From an uncultured Nitrospira sp. (lineage in GTDB: Bacteria > Nitrospirota > Nitrospiria > Nitrospirales > Nitrospiraceae): a DNA stretch of 12,903 nt. The notes beneath the pieces are model-generated. The model ran no database searches, was not told the DNA's origin, and saw only the letters and a program-made list of their open reading frames with translations. Shown piece after piece: positions 6,349 through 12,903 of this stretch. Location of the stretch: NCBI GenBank assembly GCA_946479785.1, contig CAMLHQ010000086.1, forward strand, positions 1 through 12,903, in the 5' to 3' direction. The translations under genes were made by a program, and so were the position numbers. Numbering within the stretch: the first letter of the stretch is position 1; every line of letters begins with the position of its first letter.

Positions 6349-8100
6349 ATGGCGAACACCGTGGCAGATCTGCTCGTGGATCGGTTGATCGAATGGGGCG
6401 TGGATACCGTGTTCAGCCTGCCAGGCGATGGGATCAACGGGATTTTCGAGTCCTTGCGTCGGCGGCAGAATCGGATCACCCTGATCCAGGTGCGGCATGA
6501 GGAGGCGGCGGCCTTCGCGGCCTGCGGCTATGCCAAATTTTCTCGGCGTCTCGGCGTCTGCCTCGCGACTTCCGGTCCAGGCGGCCTGCATCTTATGAAC
6601 GGCTTGTACGATGCCAAATGCGATGGTCAGCCCGTTCTCGCCATCACCGGCCATACGTATCACGATTTGAGCGGCACGCACTATCAACAAGACGTGGACC
6701 TCGTCAAAGTCTTTGCCGACGTGGCGGCGTACAACGAACGAATCATGGGAGCGGCGCACGTGTGCAACGTCGTGGACGAAGCGGTAAAGACCGCCATCGC
6801 CAGGCGGACTGTTTGCCACATCACGATCCCGAAAGACATTCAGGACTGGTCCGCCGACGGGCAGCGCTCGAAAGCCAACATCGCGTCGCACAGCGGTGAC
6901 CTGTACACCGATGCCTTGCCAATGCCTCCCCATGCGGCCTTGCGGAAAGCGGCCGATATATTGAACAAAGGTGCTCGCGTCGCAATCCTGGCGGGGCGCG
7001 GCTGCCTGCCGGCACGCAAAGAAATTCTCGCCATGGCGGAAAAACTTGCCGCTCCCATCGTCAAGCCGCTGCTCGGCAAAGCCGTCGTGCCGGATGATTC
7101 TCCTTATACCACCGGAGGCATCGGGCTGCTGGGCACCGCGCCATCGCAGGAGGTGCTGGAAGAATGCGACACGTTGCTGATCGCCGGCAGCAGCTTCCCC
7201 TATTTGGAGTTTTATCCCAAACCCGCACAAGCGAGGGCGGTGCAGATCGATCTGGATCCGTCTCGCCTCGGGCTTCGTTATCCAGTGGAAGTCGGTCTGG
7301 CAGGCCATTGCTGGGACGTGCTTCGAGCGCTCTTGCCCTTGATCGAGCAGAAAACCGATCGGACGTTTCTTTCGACCGCGCAGGCGCGCATGCGCAAATG
7401 GAACGAATTGATGGAGGTGCGGGGCACCCGTGAAGATCTACCGCTGAAACCGCAGGTCGTCGCCCGGGCTCTCAACGAATTTCTAAACGACGACGCGATC
7501 ATCTGCACCGACACCGGTACGGTGACTACCTGGGCCGCGCGGCATATTATGATCCGCGGCGACATGGAATTTTCCGCATCGGGCACGCTGGCGACGATGG
7601 CAAACGGCCTTGCCTATTCCATCGGCGCGGCCATCGCGTTCCCAGGTCGGCAAGTAGTCTGTTTTGCGGGAGACGGAGGCTTCACCATGCTGATGGGCGA
7701 ACTGGCGACTATCGCTAAGTATCGACTGCCCGTGAAGATCATCGTGATCAAGAACAATGTGCTCGGCATGATCAAGTGGGAACAATTGGCGTTCGAAGGC
7801 AATCCTCAGTACGGTGTGCAACTGCATCCCATCGACTTCGTTGCGGTTGCACAGGCCTGCGGGGTGGCCGGTTATTCCGTGGACGATCCGCACCTGGTGA
7901 AAGCCGTGCTGAGCGAAGCCTTTCATCACGCCGGACCGGCCCTTGTCGAAGCGGTGGTCGATCCGAACGAACCGCCGCTGCCGGGGAAGATCACGACCGA
8001 TCAGGCCTGGCAATTCATGAAGGCCATGGCCAAAGGACAGAAAGACCGGTGGGAGATCGTCAAGACCGTAGTGGAGAACAAGATCAGGGAAGTGGTCTAA
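6349..8100 (+). CDS. poxB: PoxB-like thiamine-diphosphate enzyme (probable pyruvate oxidase/dehydrogenase, quinone type)
   Basis: Predicted enzyme that decarboxylates a 2-oxo acid, most likely pyruvate to acetate and CO2, using thiamine diphosphate and FAD and passing electrons to quinone. Length is 583 aa, near E. coli PoxB (572). The N-terminal domain holds the catalytic glutamate in RHEEAAAFAACGYAK (Glu51). The central FAD domain has GRGCLPARKE, SSFPYLEFYP and IDLDPSRLG, closely parallel to PoxB, and then LRALLPLIEQKTDRTFL, nearly identical to the PoxB sequence I recall. The diphosphate-binding site is AGDGGFTMLMGE (Asp442) with IKNNVLGM (Asn469-Asn470). The C-terminus ends in a charged amphipathic helix, reminiscent of the PoxB membrane-binding tail. 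AGGTG stands before the ATG with suitable spacing. Acetolactate synthase and other family members are less likely given the PoxB-specific motifs, but the substrate is untested. Confidence 0.88.
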   Translation: MANTVADLLVDRLIEWGVDTVFSLPGDGINGIFESLRRRQNRITLIQVRHEEAAAFAACGYAKFSRRLGVCLATSGPGGLHLMNGLYDAKCDGQPVLAITGHTYHDLSGTHYQQDVDLVKVFADVAAYNERIMGAAHVCNVVDEAVKTAIARRTVCHITIPKDIQDWSADGQRSKANIASHSGDLYTDALPMPPHAALRKAADILNKGARVAILAGRGCLPARKEILAMAEKLAAPIVKPLLGKAVVPDDSPYTTGGIGLLGTAPSQEVLEECDTLLIAGSSFPYLEFYPKPAQARAVQIDLDPSRLGLRYPVEVGLAGHCWDVLRALLPLIEQKTDRTFLSTAQARMRKWNELMEVRGTREDLPLKPQVVARALNEFLNDDAIICTDTGTVTTWAARHIMIRGDMEFSASGTLATMANGLAYSIGAAIAFPGRQVVCFAGDGGFTMLMGELATIAKYRLPVKIIVIKNNVLGMIKWEQLAFEGNPQYGVQLHPIDFVAVAQACGVAGYSVDDPHLVKAVLSEAFHHAGPALVEAVVDPNEPPLPGKITTDQAWQFMKAMAKGQKDRWEIVKTVVENKIREVV

Positions 8101-8126
8101 GGGAAAAGTTTTTGTGGAGTCGATCA

Positions 8127-10373
8127 ATGGAATCTCCGACTGAGGTCGCGCCGAGTCCCCCGCCCAAAGAGAAAAAATGGCGCAAGGAACAGATCCTGAC
8201 GAAAGGAGTCCCCTCCGTGGCTCATAGTATCGCCAAGGCTGTCGTCATTAAACATGGAAACCTCTTCTTTCTGGCACCGCCGGAAGGCGAAGTGCCGATG
8301 TCACGCGGTCATGGCTTCGGCCTGTACTACCACGACTGCCGATATCTGAACGGGTATGAATTGACCGTCGGCGATGAGCATCCGGAGCCGCTGGCGGCAC
8401 GCTCCTGGGAAGGGGGCCGAGCGGTCTTTCAGTTGACCACTCCTGATTTCCAGGCGCCGGACGGCCGGATGATCCACCGGGAAACAATCGGCCTCAAATG
8501 GGAGCGTGTCATCGACGCGGAACAATGCGTCCTGCACGAGCAACTCGACATCCAGAACTTCGGCAATGAGCCGGTCGAGTTTCCCATCACCTTGCGCTTC
8601 CGGGCCGGGTTCGAGGATGTCTTCGAGATCCGCGGGTTGATCCGCGAAGTCAAAGGCAAGCTCTTCAAACCCTGCTGGAAAGACAAATGCCTCGTCTTCT
8701 CGTACGAAGGCGGGGACAAAATCAAGCGCAGCCTGGCCGTGCATTTTAATCCGCTGCCTACCGGCGTCAAGGGCACCGCTGTCGAGTTTTTTGTCTCGCT
8801 CCAGCCGAACGAGAGCAAACAGCTCCGTATTTCGCTCGCGATCGCGGAGTCCGAAGAGCAGCCGAACCGGCTCTTCGCGCAGACGAGCGTCTATCGTGAT
8901 CTGCATGCTGTCACGCAAGGCATCAAGGCTTCGTGTGAACAATGGATGAAGCGCGAGACCGAATTCCACAGCGACAGCCTGCTGTTGAATCGCGTAATGC
9001 GCCGCTCCCTGATGGATCTGCACATGCTCAAAACCTCAAACTCCGGCGACGACTTTTTCGCCGCCGGCGTGCCCTGGTACGTGACGCTGTTCGGACGGGA
9101 TTGCCTCATCACGTCGCTGCAAACACTGGCCTTCGAGTCCGATACGACGGCGGACACGCTCCGCTTGCTGGCCCGCTATCAAGGCCACCATGTTAGCGAT
9201 TGGCGCGACGAACAGCCGGGCAAGATTTTGCACGAACTGCGAGTGGGGGAATTGGCTCGGATGAACAAGATACCCCACACACCTTACTATGGGACGATCG
9301 ACGCCACCCCCTTATTCATCATACTCATGAGCCACTATGTACGATGGACTGGGGATCTTGACCTCTTTCAGGAATTGCGTTCCCACATCGAGCTGGCATT
9401 GCGCTGGATCGATCGCTATGGCGATGCAGCCGGCGACGGCTATGTCAGCTACTTGAGCAACACGAACAAGGGATTGATCAACCAGGGGTGGAAGGATTCC
9501 GGCGACGCTATTGTCACCGAGGATGGGCGGATTGCGCATCCGCCGATCGCCTTGGTGGAAGTGCAGGGCTATGTATACCTCGCGAAGATGTCGATTGCCG
9601 ATCTGTACGATCGAGTCGGTGAGCGGGACCATGCGACCCGTCTGCGCGCCGAAGCGCAAGCGTTACGCGAGCGTTTCAATCGGGACTTCTGGATGGAAGA
9701 CGAGGGTTGCTATGCCTTGGCATTGGAGGCGGGCCGCCGACCATGCAGGGTCATGTCGTCGAATCCAGGCCAGGCCCTTTGGGCCGGCATCGTCGACGAA
9801 CACAAAGCCGCTCGGGTGGTCCAACGGTTGATGAAGCCCGATCTCTTTAATGGATGGGGCATCCGCACGCTGTCCTACAAGGAGCGTCGGTACAATCCAA
9901 TGGGGTATCACTTGGGAACGGTCTGGCCTCACGATAATTCGCTGATCGCGGCCGGCTTTCGGCGTTACGGCTTCGACAGGGAGGCGGACCGCATTTTCGT
10001 CGGGCTATTGGAAGCCGCGATGGAATTCGAGGACTACCGGCTTCCCGAATTGTTCACGGGCTTTGCACGTGAGGAATACGGCGTGCCTGTTCGGTACCCT
10101 GTCGCCTGCCATCCGCAGGCCTGGGCCGCGGGATCCATCCCGTTTCTCGTCGAGACATGTCTCGGCCTCGTTCCTGACGCCTTTGCGAATCGATTAAATA
10201 TTGTGAACCCGCATCTACCGGACTTCATCAATACGGTTGAAATCCGGCATCTGCGCATCGGTAAAGGTTCTGTGGATGTGCGATTCGAGCGGAGGCACGA
10301 TAAACAGATGGAAGCCAAGGTCTTGAACGTGACGGGAGACATCTCGGTTGAAATGGGTCCTCATGAACGATGA
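8127..10373 (+). CDS. Second debranching-type protein (GDE_N_bis plus (alpha/alpha)6 domain)
   Basis: Predicted amylo-alpha-1,6-glucosidase-like protein of 748 aa, of a different architecture from the first debranching enzyme. A Pro/Lys-rich, probably disordered head (residues 1-25) precedes a beta-sandwich with FLAPPEGEVP and GFGLYYHDCRYLNGYEL (64-79), typical of the GDE_N_bis domain. The (alpha/alpha)6 domain has VPWYVTLFGRDCLITSLQ (Asp325), NQGWKDSGDAI (Asp457, Asp460), LVEVQGYVYLA (Glu478) and YHLGTVWPHDNSL (594-606). Family members are annotated as glycogen debranching enzymes, but the true substrate is mostly untested; another alpha-glucan or glycoside is possible. ATG 8127 has GGAG seven bases upstream; the frame also runs open back to 7776 but there it only shadows the oxidase gene. 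The stop overlaps the next ATG by four bases, suggesting coupled translation. Confidence 0.9.
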   Translation: MESPTEVAPSPPPKEKKWRKEQILTKGVPSVAHSIAKAVVIKHGNLFFLAPPEGEVPMSRGHGFGLYYHDCRYLNGYELTVGDEHPEPLAARSWEGGRAVFQLTTPDFQAPDGRMIHRETIGLKWERVIDAEQCVLHEQLDIQNFGNEPVEFPITLRFRAGFEDVFEIRGLIREVKGKLFKPCWKDKCLVFSYEGGDKIKRSLAVHFNPLPTGVKGTAVEFFVSLQPNESKQLRISLAIAESEEQPNRLFAQTSVYRDLHAVTQGIKASCEQWMKRETEFHSDSLLLNRVMRRSLMDLHMLKTSNSGDDFFAAGVPWYVTLFGRDCLITSLQTLAFESDTTADTLRLLARYQGHHVSDWRDEQPGKILHELRVGELARMNKIPHTPYYGTIDATPLFIILMSHYVRWTGDLDLFQELRSHIELALRWIDRYGDAAGDGYVSYLSNTNKGLINQGWKDSGDAIVTEDGRIAHPPIALVEVQGYVYLAKMSIADLYDRVGERDHATRLRAEAQALRERFNRDFWMEDEGCYALALEAGRRPCRVMSSNPGQALWAGIVDEHKAARVVQRLMKPDLFNGWGIRTLSYKERRYNPMGYHLGTVWPHDNSLIAAGFRRYGFDREADRIFVGLLEAAMEFEDYRLPELFTGFAREEYGVPVRYPVACHPQAWAAGSIPFLVETCLGLVPDAFANRLNIVNPHLPDFINTVEIRHLRIGKGSVDVRFERRHDKQMEAKVLNVTGDISVEMGPHER

Positions 10374-11758
10374 GGCGGCGGAGGAGCGCCTTCGACATGG
10401 ACAGGGAAGCCGGAAGATCAATCGTGGAACAGGATGACGATCGGGATATGAGCGGTTCCTCCGCCACCCGATCAGCCGTAGGATTCTTCGAAGATCTCCT
10501 GCGCGATTGTGAAACCCCGAATATCGCCGTGCGTTTCTGGGACGGATCCGTCTGGAGACCACGATCGAACGAGCGGCCGGTGGCCACGTTAATTTTACGC
10601 CGCCCAGATTCGCTCAGCCGCATGCTCCGCTGGCCTGTCGAACTGGCTCTCGGAGAAGCCTATATCCACGACGATATCGACATCATCGGACCGATTGACG
10701 CGTTCATACCGCTCGCCGACCATCTGATTGAACGGCGCTGGACCCTCATGGATTGGTTTCGCTGCGCGGCCGCCTCCTGGCAACAACGGCGGCTCACCAG
10801 ATTACCGGAAGAAACCAGAAGCCTCGAACTGCATGGGCGGCCGCACGAGAAACGCCGCGCTAAGGAGGCGGTGCGATTCCATTACGATGTGCCAGTGGAG
10901 TTTTATCGTCTCTGGCTGGACAGCCGGTTGATGTATTCGTGCGGGTATTACCGGAGCCCGGACGATGGGTTGGAGAACGCGCAAACACAGAAATTGGAAT
11001 ATCTGTGCCGCAAGCTAGGGCTGAAGCCGGGCGACCGGGTCCTAGACATCGGCTGCGGTTGGGGAGGTTTCGCACTCTATGCGGCCCAGGTGCATGGCGC
11101 GCTCGTGCATGGCATCACGCTGAGTCGGCGGCAGGCGGAAGTCGCCAACCAGCAGATCGTGGCCTCCGGCTTGTCGCGGCGCTGCCGCATCGAGGTGCGA
11201 GACTTTCGGGACGTGCAGGGGGAGATGCTCTACGACAAGATCGTCAGCATCGGCATGGTGGAACATGTCGGACGTACGCACCTGGCGTCCTATTATCAGC
11301 GTGCCGTCCGACTGCTCTCTCCGGGTGGAATATTTTTGAACCAGGGGATCGGCACACGCGATGGTCAACCGAAGCTTGGAGCGTTCGCGGACCGTTACGT
11401 GTTTCCCGATGTCGAAGTGCTGCCGATTGAGGAGATCGTCAGAACGGCGGAGCGCTGCGGCTTCGAGATACGAGACGTCGAGAGCTTGCGTGAGCATTGC
11501 GCGCTCACGTTGGACGCCTGGCGGCGCCGGCTCGAGCAACAACACCATCAGGCAGTGCGCATCGTCGGCGAGGTGACCTATCGAGTGTGGCAGGCCTACA
11601 TGGCCATGGCGGCCCACCTGTTCAGACTCGGACGTCTGAGCCTCTATCACACGCTCTCTGTCAAAGCGGTCGCCGGCCAAGCAGGCTTGCCGCTTACCAG
11701 AGAGGATTGGTATGAGCCGTTCAGCTCAGACGTGCGCGCCCACAAGGAAGCAGCGTAA
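10370..11758 (+). CDS. cfa: Cyclopropane-fatty-acyl-phospholipid synthase family methyltransferase
   Basis: SAM-dependent enzyme predicted to transfer a methylene or methyl group to unsaturated acyl chains of membrane phospholipids. At 462 aa it is longer than E. coli Cfa (382). Residues 1-35 are polar and Arg-rich; about 38-130 form the N-terminal lipid-binding-like domain; the methyltransferase core follows with FHYDVPVEFYRLWL, MYSCGYY (Cys191), VLDIGCGWGGFALYAA (SAM motif I, 224-239), GITLSRRQ and SIGMVEHVG (Glu298). Compared from memory with E. coli Cfa, the bicarbonate ligands His266 and Tyr317 correspond to Gln325 (FLNQGIGT) and Cys377 (REHCALTL), so the chemistry may differ, for example methyl branching or another base. 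ATG 10370 overlaps the previous stop (ATGA); ATG 10397, after a GGAGGAG, is a good alternative start. Confidence 0.88.
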   Translation: MRRRRSAFDMDREAGRSIVEQDDDRDMSGSSATRSAVGFFEDLLRDCETPNIAVRFWDGSVWRPRSNERPVATLILRRPDSLSRMLRWPVELALGEAYIHDDIDIIGPIDAFIPLADHLIERRWTLMDWFRCAAASWQQRRLTRLPEETRSLELHGRPHEKRRAKEAVRFHYDVPVEFYRLWLDSRLMYSCGYYRSPDDGLENAQTQKLEYLCRKLGLKPGDRVLDIGCGWGGFALYAAQVHGALVHGITLSRRQAEVANQQIVASGLSRRCRIEVRDFRDVQGEMLYDKIVSIGMVEHVGRTHLASYYQRAVRLLSPGGIFLNQGIGTRDGQPKLGAFADRYVFPDVEVLPIEEIVRTAERCGFEIRDVESLREHCALTLDAWRRRLEQQHHQAVRIVGEVTYRVWQAYMAMAAHLFRLGRLSLYHTLSVKAVAGQAGLPLTREDWYEPFSSDVRAHKEAA

Positions 11759-11842
11759 CCACGTCCTCACGAGGCCTCTCCCACGATTTCAGCGCGATAT
11801 GCGGACAGAACGCCTCTCAGACGCTCTGGTTTTTTCGCAAGA

Positions 11843-12903
11843 ATGAAAATGGTTAAGACCTTCACTGAAAGCACGACCCGCTGGCGCCGTTTGCTTAAGG
11901 ACAGAAATGTCCGATGGCTCTATGCGGGCCAAATCATTTCACAAGTGGGAGACGGTGTGACGAAGGTGGCCCTCTTATGGTTTGTGTACAACACGACGGA
12001 ATCGGCGCTCAAGATGACGTTGATCGGCGTGCTCCAGACCGTGCCGCCCCTGATCTTCGGCCCCTTCGCCGGGGTCGTGTTGGACCGCATGTCAAAGCGC
12101 ACTGCCATGATCGTTATCGACCTGGTGCGAACGGGGCTGTTGATCCTGGTGCCGGTCCTCTATGCGCTTGGCCATTTGTCGCTGGCATGGCTCTATGTGT
12201 TGGTCTTTGTGATCGCGCTGTTTTCGATGGCTTTCGGACCGGCGTTGAATGCCACATTGCCACGACTCGTGAAAAAGGAGCAGCTCATCGGCATCAACGC
12301 GCTCATGCAAAGCGCCTTGACCGTCGGGCAATTGCTTGGACCGGCGTTGAGCGGCATCCTTATCGCGGCCATCGGAGCCCAGAACGTACTCTATGTGAAC
12401 GCAGGCGCGTTTTTTATTTCAGCCTTGTGCAAATATCCTTTGAAGATCCCTCGTATTGAGATGGCCAGCCGTGGTCGTGGTGCATGGTCCCAAGCCGTGA
12501 AAGATTTTCAAGATGGATTGCGCTTTATTTTCGTCAAACAGCGACTCCTGTCGTTGCTCATGGTGATTGCGTCAATCTTCTCGTTCGGGGCCACCGGGTT
12601 CGTCTATTTACTCCCCATGATCGGTGGTCAAATCCTGCACGTGGGATCTGTCGGCCTTGGCTGGCTCTGGTCGTCCTTGAGCATCGGTATTCTTGCCGCC
12701 ACGATCGGGTTGCTCGTCATCAAAGAACAGCAGGTCTGCCGTCGGATGTTGATTATTGCCGCCGCCTCGGCGGTCGGAGGCGGCGCCGCACTCGTGCTGT
12801 TACACCATTGGCCGCTCCCGTTGGCTGCCGCGTTGATCGCCGTCATCGGCGGAAGCTCCGGACTGATCACACCCTTGGTAGCGGCCTCATTACAAGAGCG
12901 GAC
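11843..12903 (+). CDS. MFS transporter, MFS_3/EntS-like (partial, runs off right edge)
   Basis: N-terminal 353 codons or so of a major facilitator superfamily exporter; the frame is open to the end of the window, so the C-terminus is missing. The protein starts MKMVKTFTES, has a basic cytoplasmic lead (RWRRLLKDRNVRWLY) and enters the first membrane helix at AGQIISQVGDGVTKVALLWF. GVVLDRMSKR between helices 2 and 3 is MFS motif A. About nine to ten hydrophobic helices are visible, and SLQER at the edge resembles the conserved segment after helix 10 in MFS_3 proteins. These are drug, siderophore or metabolite effluxers; the substrate cannot be read. The start is ATG 11843 or 11849; neither has a strong ribosome binding site. 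The 84-base gap after the CFA-type gene holds only a weak 4-bp stem (11818-11828) followed by six T, so it may or may not share the upstream transcript. Confidence 0.88.
   Translation, partial: MKMVKTFTESTTRWRRLLKDRNVRWLYAGQIISQVGDGVTKVALLWFVYNTTESALKMTLIGVLQTVPPLIFGPFAGVVLDRMSKRTAMIVIDLVRTGLLILVPVLYALGHLSLAWLYVLVFVIALFSMAFGPALNATLPRLVKKEQLIGINALMQSALTVGQLLGPALSGILIAAIGAQNVLYVNAGAFFISALCKYPLKIPRIEMASRGRGAWSQAVKDFQDGLRFIFVKQRLLSLLMVIASIFSFGATGFVYLLPMIGGQILHVGSVGLGWLWSSLSIGILAATIGLLVIKEQQVCRRMLIIAAASAVGGGAALVLLHHWPLPLAAALIAVIGGSSGLITPLVAASLQER

Noticed and set aside
6130..7308. 392-codon - strand open frame opposite the PoxB-like gene
   Set aside because: Antisense shadow of a strongly supported gene; no ribosome binding site or recognisable domain.
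7776..8126. Upstream extension of the second debranching protein into the PoxB-like gene
   Set aside because: The extra 117 residues are an out-of-frame reading of the oxidase; ATG 8127 has a good ribosome binding site and begins the family-like region.
11818..11835. CAGA-CGC-TCTG followed by six T as an intrinsic terminator between the CFA-type and MFS genes
   Set aside because: The stem is only four base pairs, too weak to call; the T-run is the only supportive element.
11914..12459. 181-codon + strand open frame overlapping the MFS gene
   Set aside because: Shifted-frame shadow; the true frame from 11843 encodes clear membrane helices and MFS motif A.

Overview
The window looks like chromosomal DNA of a moderately high-GC bacterium. 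The lineage is inferred only from gene content and protein style. A Nitrospira-like (Nitrospirota) genome is my best guess: a trehalohydrolase, archaeal-type debranching enzyme and DUF72 cluster, a PoxB-like oxidase, a CFA-synthase-like methyltransferase and a DUF3015-like lipoprotein. I could not test this against any database. There is no rRNA, tRNA, insertion sequence, CRISPR array or phage gene, and the region reads as stable chromosome rather than an obvious island.

Layout. Positions 1-300 hold a possible small + strand ORF and two adjacent perfect inverted repeats. These lie between that ORF and a convergent - strand lipoprotein gene (300-773) with a DUF3015-like C-terminal domain. A divergent intergenic region (774 to about 1015) follows. 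From there seven genes run on the + strand with gaps of 2 to 58 bases or a 4-base overlap: treZ, an archaeal-type glycogen debranching enzyme, a DUF72 TIM-barrel protein, a DUF2231 membrane protein, a PoxB-like thiamine-diphosphate enzyme, a second and architecturally different debranching-type protein, and a CFA-synthase-family methyltransferase. After an 84-base gap an MFS exporter begins at about 11843 and runs off the right edge.

How the genes may work together. The spacing suggests one long transcript. Its readable functions are mobilisation of alpha-glucan (debranching), release of trehalose from maltooligosyltrehalose (TreZ), oxidation of pyruvate to acetate with electrons passed to the membrane (PoxB type), and modification of membrane lipid acyl chains (CFA type). 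In E. coli poxB, cfa and trehalose synthesis genes belong to the RpoS stationary-phase and stress response. A physical cluster of comparable functions here suggests a stress or starvation survival operon. That role is inferred.

The most notable sequence-level oddity is in the CFA-type enzyme. By comparison from memory with E. coli Cfa and mycobacterial CmaA1, two of the residues that hold the catalytic bicarbonate (His and Tyr) appear replaced by Gln325 and Cys377, while Cys191, Glu298 and Ile327 are kept. I found no clearly novel defence, mobile or RNA system. The best candidate for something undescribed is the operon itself, with its DUF2231-PoxB pair and its second debranching-type protein of unknown substrate.
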